Below are positions 54,400-64,000 of a stretch of 64,000 bases of DNA, piece after piece; the stretch's first letter is position 1; every line of letters begins with the position of its first letter. Origin of the DNA: Nilaparvata lugens (taxonomy: Eukaryota; Arthropoda; Insecta; Hemiptera; Delphacidae); contig NC_052509.1 of NCBI RefSeq assembly GCF_014356525.2, forward strand, positions 32,759,852-32,823,851, read 5' to 3'. The notes under the pieces are model-generated. The model was not told where the DNA came from. It did not search any database and saw only the letters and a program-made list of their open reading frames with translations. The position numbers were made by a program, and so were the translations under genes.

Positions 54400-56090
54400 G
54401 GTTTACCGATGATACTTTTCCATGATATCCACTTTTTTCTCTGATGATTTATTCTCCAATGAGGAGATTCCATTCAAATATTGTCATTACTATTACTATT
54501 GCATTTCTATTTCTGCAATTTGTGAAAGCAGAAAGAAGATTATACACTCTAGTATTTTTTCATCATCCAGCAGGATCTCTGCAACTGTGCATATCTGCCA
54601 AGTTGAGGCATCCGCATTTTCGGTGTCGATCATCGCCTGCAATCGGAGGCAGTCTGTCTGCCCATTTCGCTAACTTTGCACAATTTTGAAGCATCTGCAG
54701 TTGACAGGTGTCTGACTATACAACTTTACATTCGTTCACTTCTAGTGGGAGTTACATATTGAACATGTGTGTAGAAGCAAGAATCCTCGAGATTCGGAAA
54801 CGGTAGTCACAAAAGTGTGGGATTGTCATAAATCTAAGTAGACATATTTCTCTCCATGAGTTACTCATGGAATAACTCGCATCGCTCGCCTGTAAATCTA
54901 ATTTTTTCCTACTTAGAGTGATGCGTACATGAGGTCGGGACTAGTGCGTGATTAATGGAAAATATTGTACGCTAGGTGTTCACATAAAGCTGCATACAGA
55001 CTTAAGCTGGATTTTTCACAAATTGTTGAAGAGTCATCAGTATGAAATCATGCATTTGCAGTGGGTGTAATTTATTATTTTCCAATATATAGGCCTAACC
55101 TCAATTCACTAATAATTATTGTCATACATTCAATAGTGTAGTGTGTCCTTTCAGATAATCCCCATCCAATGAGTATAGTAAGTTCTTCATATCTAGTAGA
55201 AACAGTGAGTTCTTCTCTTTTATACACCTTTTTTAATGTGCAAGAGACTTCTGCTCTTTCCAAACAGGCTGATAATATTAATTTCACGCTGTGAACTATC
55301 ACTGCTTCGTCTCCCCAGAGGAAACGTAGCAAAGCTTTTGTGAGCAAAGTAAAACTTTGTATAAGGATGAATTTCAAGCTTGGTGGAAAAAAGGTAAATA
55401 TGACAGCGACTTTACATATTTGCTTAGGTGTGTTCGGCGCTCTCTCAATTTAGAGTGCCTCTATTTAGAGTCGCTCTATTTAGAGCCTTCGCCTCTCCGG
55501 AGAATGAGAAAAGTCAACAAACAAGCAGCAACACCCCTTGAAATAATTAATCCGGCTAATAGAATTTTCCGGAACAAAGTTCGTAGATTTTTGTTCTGCT
55601 GCACTTAGGGAGGTGAAATTATACTTTCTCAATTATTTTCCTTGCAACATTCGCCTCTGACGCCCCAAGGTGGTTGGTTGTTTGCGTGTCAAGTTGACAT
55701 TAGTTGATAATCCAAGATGCTTTATAAACTATTAGTTTCTTCAACTTTTTAAAAAAATGTCTAGTATTTTTACTAACTTATGAGTTATTGTCATAGCAGA
55801 TTTTATGTAGAATAGAAAGCATGAGTTATCATCTTTTACTATTTTTCTCAATCATTTAGTCCTTGAATAATAATAGTAATTGATTATTATTAGTATCATG
55901 ATATTATTATACTATTATTTTATTTTCTAGTTAGAGTAGAGAAGTTGAGAAGTAAGAGGAAGATAACAATTATTGGATTCAGGTAGTTACAATGATTCAT
56001 TATTGAGTATTAAATTTTGTGGATATTATTTTAATATGAATATGAATTTAATATTTGACAGAACAAACTCTTATGTCTAAAATGATAAAA
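54400..56090. other. Unassigned region
   Basis: No supported gene. Short repeats of TTTAGAGT/CTCTATTTAGAG lie at 55,449-55,485. Several frames under 100 residues have no motif. Confidence 0.3.
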
Positions 56091-56600
56091 ATCTGGTGTG
56101 GCGCACTCACACAACTTTCCTTGCCGTTATGAAAATTGATCACCTAACGCTAGTGTAACGCGCATCTCAAGTCAAAGATCTGAGTCAGCTGGTGACAGGT
56201 CAATAACGCTGGATACACACGAGATCTGCTATCTCTTCATAGTGAATAATTTAATAGAATCAACAGTTGCCAAGAGTTTTCAATTGAATATTTTACATTT
56301 TCTTAAATTTTGAGCTTATTTTCAATTGTAGGTGAAAATGTTACTGGACATTAATTGAAGAGATTTTCATGCTCAATTTTTCCCAGTCAAAATTTTTCGT
56401 TTGAATTATATCTGAGACCTGATAATTGAAAATCTAAAATCGAACTTTGCATAGATGGGGTGGAGCTCCTGAAATTTCTACAGATATGGGACTTGTGGCA
56501 GTTCATAGAGCTTATTGATGACTATTTTGGATATAACTTTAATCAAAATCGTTGGAGCCGTTTTCGAGAAATTCGCAAAAAACCCTGAGTAGTGGGTTAT
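56091..56600 (+). repeat. (GT)n family fragments
   Basis: 56,091-56,126 is the distal end of the family (AAATCTGGTGTGGCGCACTC, ACTTTCCTTGCC). 56,540-56,580 is a single piece of its 195-bp unit (GGAGCCGTTTTCGAGAAATT). Confidence 0.5.
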
Positions 56601-56619
56601 TACAAGAACAGCCTACCCA

Positions 56620-57420
56620 AACAGGGGCATGGCCTTGCCATGAAGAATTTCCCGACGAGATGTTGGAAAACTTTCTCGCATTTTCTGATACAACTCAAAA
56701 GATAAAAGTTCTTGGTTTTTTTGGAATCCTGCATCAGATGCTTCCTCTTACACTGTTACACCATTCGCTGAACTGCCAACAAAACGATCCATACTATCAT
56801 ATACAGCTAAATTGTTCGACCCACTTGGACTATTGTCTCCTGTAATATTCTCATTCAAATATTTTTTGAAATTACTCTGGCTATCCAACCTTGACTGGGA
56901 TTAGCCGCTTGATGAAGACTTGACTAGTCAGTGGAATCGTATTTCTAGTACAATGCTGACTCTCTCAAATGTTGAAATTCCTCGTCATATTGACACTACA
57001 TATGTCAATATCTCATTGATAGGATTTGCCGACGCATCTGAAAAGTGTTACGGTGCTGTCTGCTATATTCATATTGTGATCAATTCATATCGATGAATCT
57101 CATTATGTCAAAAACACGAGTCGCTCTTGTGAAAACACATACTATTCCTAGATTGGAATTATGTGGAGCTCTACTACTGTCAAAGTTGTATAAAGTTATT
57201 ATACCTGTATTTGGAAAAAGTATCTCCAATGTAGGACTGTGCTCTGACACAAAGTTGGTGTTGAACTGGCTAAAAACGCCAGCTTACAAGCTCAAGACTC
57301 TTATATAAGCAATCGAGTTACACAAATACTCAAATTAACCTCTCCAGAAAACTGGTTTCATGTACCATATAAAACTTTCTGAGACCACCCGTACACCTCT
57401 CTCTAATCTCTCTCTGCAAT
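56620..57420 (+). pseudogene. BEL/Pao pol relic (RT end to RNase H)
   Basis: Successive frames read FPDEMLENFLAFSDTTQKIK VLGF, then FDPLGLLSPVIF, then GFADASEKCYGAVCYI, then TIPRLELCGALLLSKL and LVLNWLKTPAYKLKT, ending with ENWFHVP. These are the conserved blocks of the BEL/Pao RT thumb and RNase H region, in order. At least three frameshifts or stops interrupt them. The flanking sequences are unrelated, so only this slice survives. Confidence 0.8.
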
Positions 57421-57513
57421 GATCCATAATATACTACTGATCCACAATCGGAGTGGAGAAAACAGGTTTGCAAACTTATGCAGGTTCAAACATGAAAACT
57501 GAATTTCATTTTT

Positions 57514-57641
57514 ACTTTCCTTGCCCTACTACCATAGGTAAGGAAAGTATTGCTTTCCAAAAAAAATTAAGGTACCCCAATTTCAAGTTTTCTATACGTT
57601 TCAAGGTCCCCTGAGTCCAAAAACATGATTTTTGGGTGTTG

Positions 57642-57684
<43 letters not shown>

Positions 57685-58985
57685 TGTATGTTGTGTGTGT
57701 GTGTATGTGTGTATGTCTGTGAACATGATAACTTCAATCCTAATCAACCGATTGACTTGAAATTTTTAACTCAAGGTCCTTATACCATGAGGACCCAACA
57801 ATAAGAAATTCAATTCAAGATGGCGGAAAAAATGACAGATAATTACTAAAAAACCATGTTTTTCACAATTTTCTCAAAAACGGCTCTAACGATTTTCTTT
57901 AAATTTATACCATGGATAGCTATCTATAAGCCCTATCAACTGACATGAGTCTCATTTCTGGAAAAATTTCAGGAGCTCCGTAATATTCTTGAGAAAAATG
58001 GCGGATGATGACTAAAGAACCATGTTTTTTACGGTTTTCTCGAAAACGGCTATAACGATTTCCTTCAAATTCATACCATGAATAGCTATTCATAAGCCCT
58101 ATCAAATGACATAAGTTTCATTTCTGGGAAAATTTTAGGAACTCTGTAATATTCTTGAGAAAAATGGCGGATAATGACTAAAAAACCATGTTTTTCACGG
58201 TTTTCTCGAAAACAGTTCTAACGATTTCCTTCGAATTTATACCATGGATAGCTATCCAGAAGCCCTATCAACTGGCATGAGTGTCATTTCTGGAAAAATT
58301 GCAGGAGCTGCGTAATACTCTCGAGAAAAATGGCGGATAATTACTAAAAAACCATGTTTTTCACGATTTTCTCGAAAACGGCTCTAACGATTTTCTTCAA
58401 ATTTATACCATGAATAGCTATTTATAAGCCCTATCAACTGACATGAGTCTTATTTCTGGGAAAATTGCAGGAGCTGCGTAATATTCTCGAGAAAAATGGC
58501 GGATAATTACTGAAAAACCATGTTTTTCATGATTTTCTCAAAAATTACTTGACTGATTTATTTTAAATTCATACTCCGTATAGTTATTTATCAGCTTCAT
58601 CAACTGGCATGAGTCTCCTCTTTAGGTAACTAATGGGGGGTTCACCCCATCCTTGAGAAATGTACTTTGTAACCTCCTCCTCGTGCATGAGGTAGGTAGG
58701 TAGAGCAGTCTATAAAAATAACACATAGTCGAGATATTTCATCTGTAGAACAGCTGTTTTGACGACTTTTGAAAAATCATCGGATTTCACAATTTACACA
58801 AAGGAAAAAGTACTCTGAAAACAATAATTATATACACACATATACAGTAGTCTGATTATAGTTTCAAATAATTATGTTGCCACCAATCATAATTATGTTA
58901 TTTCTCTAAATTATTATTGTTTAAGAATGAGGCTCCCAGTTCAATGAGCAAGGAAAGTTGTGTGAGTGTACCACACCAGATTTTT
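57514..58985 (+). mobile_element. (GT)n/195-bp repeat family, copy 3
   Basis: Starts ACTTTCCTTGCCCTACTACC, (GT)n at 57,646-57,718, then about four ~195-bp units (ATGGCGGATAATGACTAAAA, ACCATGGATAGCTAT), and ends ACCACACCAGATTTTT. Immediately followed by another copy in the same orientation. Confidence 0.8.
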
Positions 58986-58995
58986 ATTACTTTTT

Positions 58996-59172
58996 ACTTT
59001 CCTTGCCCTACTACCATAGGTAAGGAAAGTATTGCTTTCCAAAAAAAATTAAGGTACCCCAATTTCAAGTTTTCTATACGTTTCAAGGTCCCCTGAGTCC
59101 AAAAACATGATTTTTGGGTATTGGTCTGTGTGTGTGTATGTGTGTATGTGTGTGTGTGTGTGGTGTGTGTGT

Positions 59173-59269
<97 letters not shown>

Positions 59270-61726
59270 AACACGATAACTCCATTCCTAATTAACCGAT
59301 CGACTTGAAATTTCAAACTTCAGGTTCCTATACCATGAGGACCCGACATTAAGAAATTCAATAAAATTCAATTCAAGATGGCGGAAAAAATGGCGGATAA
59401 TTACTAAAAAACCATGTTTTTCACGTTTTTCTCGAAAATGGCTCTAACGATTTTTTTCAAATTTATATCATGGATAGCTATTTATAAGCCCTATCAACTA
59501 GCATTAGTCTTATTTCTGAGAAAATTTCAGGAGCTCCGTAATATTCTTGAGAAAAATGGCGGAAAATGACTAAAAAACCATGTTTTTCACGGTTTTCTCG
59601 AAAACGGCTCCAACGATTTCCTTCAAATTTATACCATGGATTTCTAAGCCCTATCAACTAGCATTAGTCTTATTTCTGAGAAAATTTCAGGAGCTCCGTA
59701 ATATTCTTGAGAAAAATGGCGGATAATGACTAAAAGCTCATGTTTTTCACCGTTTTCTCAAAAACTGCTCTAACGATTCACTTCAAATTCATACCATGGA
59801 TAGAGATATTCATAAGCACTATCGACTGGCATGAGTCTCATTTCTGGGAAAATTCCATGAGCTTCGTAATATTCTTGAGAAAAATGGCAGATAATGACAA
59901 AAAACCAGGTTTTTCACGGTTTTCTCGAAAACGGCTCTAACGATTTTCTTCAAATTCAAGCCATGAGTAGCTATTTATAAGTCCTATCAAATGACATGAG
60001 TTTTTCCCTTGGAAAATTGCAGGAGCTCCGTAATATTCTTGAGAAAAATGGCGGATAATTACTAAAAAACCATGTTTTTCACGATTTTTTCAAAAAAACT
60101 TGACCAATTTTTTTCAAATTCATACTCTGTATAGTTATTTATCAGCTCTATTAACTGGCATGAGTCTCCTTTCTGGGAAACTTATGGGGGGTCCACCCCA
60201 TCCTTGAGAAATGGACTTTGTAACCTCCTTCTCGTGCATGAGGTAGGTAGGTAGAGCATTTCATGAAAAGAACACATAGTCGAGATATTTCATCTGTAGA
60301 ACAGCTGTTTTGACTACTTTAAAAAAATGACGACTAGAAAAATCATTGAATTTCACAATTTACACAGAGGAAAAAGTACTCTGAAAACAATTATATATAC
60401 TGTCAGGATACAAAGCCTATGCCAGCATATTTTCTAAAATTAATGTATAATTGAGGCATAAATCAAATGTACTCACGTCAAATTATGTAAAACTCATTTA
60501 ATTATAGTTTTATTAAATTCTTACAGTATTATTTCGTATAATTTACCAATTTATTGTCAGAGTCATTCGTCAACTGCCTACCAATGTTTACTACCTTATT
60601 TTCAATAATTAGGTTAGAGTGAATTGCGCCAAAATTGATGACAAGCCTTATCTGTCAGCTGTTGATACTGCCGGCTACTGTGCTACTGAGAAGACCAGGT
60701 GATTTCCTCTTTTTGGGAAGAAGAGACACTTGCCTTCTGAGAATCGAATTATCAGGACCCGTTTAATTTGTCCTATTAAAATTAATGTTTAAATGGTTTC
60801 TCTTCTTGTTAAATGTAATATATCCAGTGTGTTAAATGTGTAGCTTCTCTGTAGTCTTGTGCTCTTAAATTAAATTGGAAGGCAAGTTCAATTTGTATAA
60901 GCTTATTCCTGAGGAAGAATTGTGACACTAAATCCTGGGTGTCGCCATTCCACGCCAGATCTTCAAGTGAAATAAAATTATTAAGTGAATTGGGGCCCCA
61001 CGATCGAGTTGGTGAGCGAAAAATACTTATTCTATCCAATCAGTGAATTGAGAAAGCTACAATTTTCTATCAATTAATTATTGTGAAAGAGTGCAGGACT
61101 ATATCCTCCTATAATACCGTGTAACCCCTATTAAAATCCTAATTGCACTATATTACCAAGAACATTCATATTATTATCTCATATCAAGAACATTTATTAC
61201 CAAATTATGAAAACTCTATTATTCCAATTTGTCAATTATTTAATTAATTATTATTATTTGATTCTTAACGATTATAATTCATCAATAAATTTGCATAATT
61301 GTTAACCAGTTTCAGTAATTTCTCTAATTAGATCCTGCTCAGTTCGGTCTATAATTACCATATTGGTTTTCCTCTGTAGGAATTATTTCAGGTATTGGAA
61401 TATCAATATTGAATTTACTTGTTATTCATAAGAAATAAATTACATTCGCTGTGCTCGGGTTTGAATTGCCTGGAGATATTGGTAGGCTATCACGCCTGAT
61501 TCTCAGGCAGTTTATATCAGAGTGCGGCGGAAATATTATTTCTTGTGGAATTGTAGGATATTCTGGACGGGTGTAGGCAGCTCTGCCGGCTGATTTTTTA
61601 TCCAAATTACAGGTGTTAAGCGTCCAGAGGCTCTTGCGAATCCACAATACACATATACAAAAGTCTGATCGTAGTTTTGAATATGAGCAAGGAAAGCTGT
61701 GTGAGTGTACCACACCAGATTTTTTG
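58996..61726 (+). mobile_element. (GT)n/195-bp repeat family, copy 4, interrupted by solo LTR
   Basis: 58,996-60,400 holds the start, a (GT)n tract (59,126-59,265) and about five 195-bp units. 61,647-61,726 is its distal end. The gap is the solo LTR below; the junction reads exactly as in copy 3 when the LTR and one ATAC are discounted. Confidence 0.8.
60401..61646. mobile_element. Solo LTR, 1,246 bp, TSD ATAC
   Basis: Begins TGTCAGGATACAAAGCC and ends GCGAATCCACA, the TG...CA pattern, with ATAC on both sides (60,397-60,400; 61,647-61,650). The unoccupied arrangement is visible in copy 3 near 58,835-58,860. No internal region or second LTR is present in the window. The minus-strand frame at 60,809-61,039 has no recognisable domain. 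Confidence 0.75.
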
Positions 61727-61738
61727 TAATTGGCCCAC

Positions 61739-61838
61739 TATAAAATAGACCAGCTTTTCCACTCAACCTTCAGTCTTCACCCAGTGTTCAATGTGAGATT
61801 CATACAGAACCACCTATTAAGTGGATCCAAGGAATAAG
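61739..61838 (+). promoter_or_regulatory. TATA box, Initiator and first-exon splice donor
   Basis: TATAAAATAG at 61,739-61,748; TTCAGTC, an arthropod-type Initiator, at 61,769-61,775 (A at 61,772, 33 bases after the TATA start); then AAG/GTGAGT with the exon ending at 61,838. This would give a 67-nt exon without a usable ATG (the only ATG is followed by TGA). Confidence 0.4.
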
Positions 61839-63899
61839 GTGAGTCTTTTCAAAAATATACAACAAATATAATATACATACATCAAATACTTATTTTGATT
61901 TGATTTCTGATCATCTTTTTCATATCAAAAATTTCAAACTCGATTCGAGATGATTAAATGAGACTTATTCAACCTTGTCCATTTTGAATCTGATATTGTC
62001 AAAACTATTTTGAAGCTTTTCCTATTGTTTTTTCAAACTATCTTTGTATGTTACCAAATCTGCCTTTTCATTATCAAAGTCAGATCTTGTTAGAACCGTT
62101 TTCTTATGCTGACTTAACTGATTTTCTAAATATTCCTCAGCATCTATCTCATTACTTTCACCATGTGAAACATGTCCAAACCTGTCCACAGACTTGATGT
62201 AACTGAAAGGCTAAATACGACACTAACTTCAACCTTCCCTAATACATTTCTACTCAACTAGATCAAAAATAACCTCCAACAATTGATTACTATCTGTGAT
62301 TGTAATTATATGATGATCATTGCTACATCCATATTGAAAACATCCATATTCCTCAATTACAATATATGAGAATTCATACACTTCAGATAAGATTGAATAC
62401 TTTAAACTTGAATTCAACCATTTACTATCATCTGACAATTCTTTATCAACATTATCTCTAACTTTACTATCATTCTCAATACATTATTATGTATGAGACA
62501 TATAGTATACAGTATTATTGTTGTACTGTTCCAGGATATCGGCTTATTTTACAAACATCAAATTCCAACTTTACCAATCAAAGCAAGCATCATCCCATCA
62601 GCAATAGTGATTATCAAAGAACATAACACATTTGCAGAGAACTGTGAACTTTCGATCACTACATCAAGGAGTCATCTTACAGCAAACTTTGACTATACTG
62701 CACAAAGTCTTGTCAAGGGATTCCCATCAAGAGCAAACACTCAACAGTAGAGAACACTAGACTGGTGAGATCCAATTATTATTTTCCATTATAGAAGTAT
62801 TATGGGATATACATTAGAAAAAACTATGGCTATCAATAGTAATGTTGTGAAATATGGATTTTTGTTCATTGAAACCCAGTTGGATTTACAGTTGATTTTA
62901 ACAACTTTGAAAGAAACAAAATTCAACATTTTAATCAATGATTCAGTAATTTTTTATGGGTACATATGTTGGTTTATTGCTGTAAAAGTTCATCTGATAA
63001 AAAAGCACCTTTACCGCCAACATTGGATGGTCAAGAACAGACTATGAACGTGGAGACAATCGCAACATTTCATAGTGCATCTTATAATATTATTAATATA
63101 AATCAAAATACTGATGAATTAATAAATTGACTTAGCATCTAAAGTGTGAGATAAATTACTTTTAACACGGCTCTTTCTCGAAGATGGAGAGGTCCAATGC
63201 TCTGTCCTCCACTAATCACTCCCACTACCTAGCAGCATTCTCCTTCTTTTGTGTCTGAGTGAGAGAGCTTTGTAACACATCTATTGCTGGCAATTTTTCA
63301 AGAAGTGAACTGGTCAACAGGTATATTGGTTTGTGTATGCTAAGAAGATGTGTTCATCACAAGAACATGAAGCAAAATGACACGGCACATCCAATTGAGC
63401 GCAGGATGTCCATCTGTGTCTACGCTACAAGCTGTGGAGGGAGAAATGGGTTTCTCCTCTTCATGTTAAAGTAATTTATCTCGCACTTTAGTAAGTTGAA
63501 TACACGTTTGGTGCGATTTGTTTCTCATGATTCTGGTTGGGTGGTGAATTGTATTTCAAATTTAGATGTCAATTTTATGAAATATAATCCCATTTATGGT
63601 AGTGATTCAACATAATTATATAGAAACACTGCCAGAACTTGGTAAGAGAGAGTTCTGATGAACATTAAAAATAATGATTCATATTGTTTTCCTTGGAACA
63701 TCTTGGCTTCTTTTCATTATAGACGTAGAAATTTGAATGTTCAATACTTGAAACAATTTAGAAGTTAACTTAGAACCGATTCTATAAGATTTCCAACTTC
63801 TTAATGTGATATTTTAAAATTTGAAGGATTAAACCCAAACATAAGCATAACTGTCATCGCCTATGACAGCGCCCTTAAGAAATTTTCCCCATACTGTGT

Positions 63900-63903
<4 letters not shown>
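61839..63903. other. Unassigned region, possible gene
   Basis: A good acceptor (TACTGTTCCAG) ends at 62,534 and is followed by an open frame to 62,750 (DIGLFYKHQIPTLPIKASII...). Other frames at 62,250-62,438 (minus), 62,802-63,047 and 63,259-63,474 (plus) have no motif I recognise. I do not claim a product. Confidence 0.25.

Positions 63904-63961
<58 letters not shown>
63904..63961. repeat. (GA)n microsatellite
   Basis: About 29 uninterrupted AG dinucleotides. Confidence 0.95.
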
Positions 63962-63964
<3 letters not shown>

Positions 63965-64000
63965 AATATACATTTGCTTCTGCTATGTGAAGAATGTTAC

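Overview
The window is AT-rich eukaryotic DNA with almost no recognisable host genes and very many transposable elements, microsatellites and minisatellites. The mixture (CTAG-ending Helitrons with ACTC-rich 5' ends, BEL/Pao and Jockey/CR1-like debris, a Polinton-like element, tRNA SINEs) points to an insect. My best guess is a hemipteran such as a planthopper; that is inference from repeat style, not from a marker gene.

Layout. 1-1.1 kb: head-to-head Helitron ends. 4.36-8.31 kb: a ~4 kb octanucleotide satellite. 9.2-11.6 kb: BEL/Pao, LINE and Helitron debris. 12.7-13.8 kb: first copy of a (GT)n-containing repeat family. 14.4-15.9 kb: Helitrons. 19.0-20.3 kb: a dispersed repeat and a tRNA-derived SINE palindrome. 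20.57-23.80 kb: a solo LTR carrying a 0.8 kb insertion. 23.81-27.56 kb: a DNA transposon with ~35 bp inverted repeats and a broken, poorly characterised transposase gene.

27.7-34.3 kb: a second copy of the 19 kb repeat, split by a 5,680-bp Polinton-like element (28,285-33,964). The element has an exact 6-bp target duplication, CAAGAA, and the unoccupied site is present at 19,479-19,484 in this same window. On the minus strand it carries the tail of a chromodomain integrase, an adenain-like cysteine protease, a double-jelly-roll capsid-like gene (broken), and three small ORFs. TATA-like boxes lie 39-57 nt upstream of the start codons. No DNA polymerase B or packaging ATPase is seen. This is the most interesting object in the window.

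36.4-49.4 kb, all minus strand: a Jockey/CR1-like LINE whose 3' UTR is interrupted by an LTR retrotransposon (36,977-45,624). That element has 2.5-kb LTRs, a TGG-type primer binding site, a decayed gag-like ORF and no pol. 50.5-61.7 kb: Helitron pieces, more copies of the (GT)n/195-bp repeat family, a BEL/Pao pol relic, and a 1.25-kb solo LTR with ATAC target duplication. 61.7-63.9 kb: mostly unassigned DNA that opens with a TATA-Initiator-splice donor arrangement.

Nearly all long reading frames belong to mobile elements or are simple-repeat artefacts. Apart from the 420-residue transposase-like frame and the compact Polinton-like genes, no frame looks both intact and functional.
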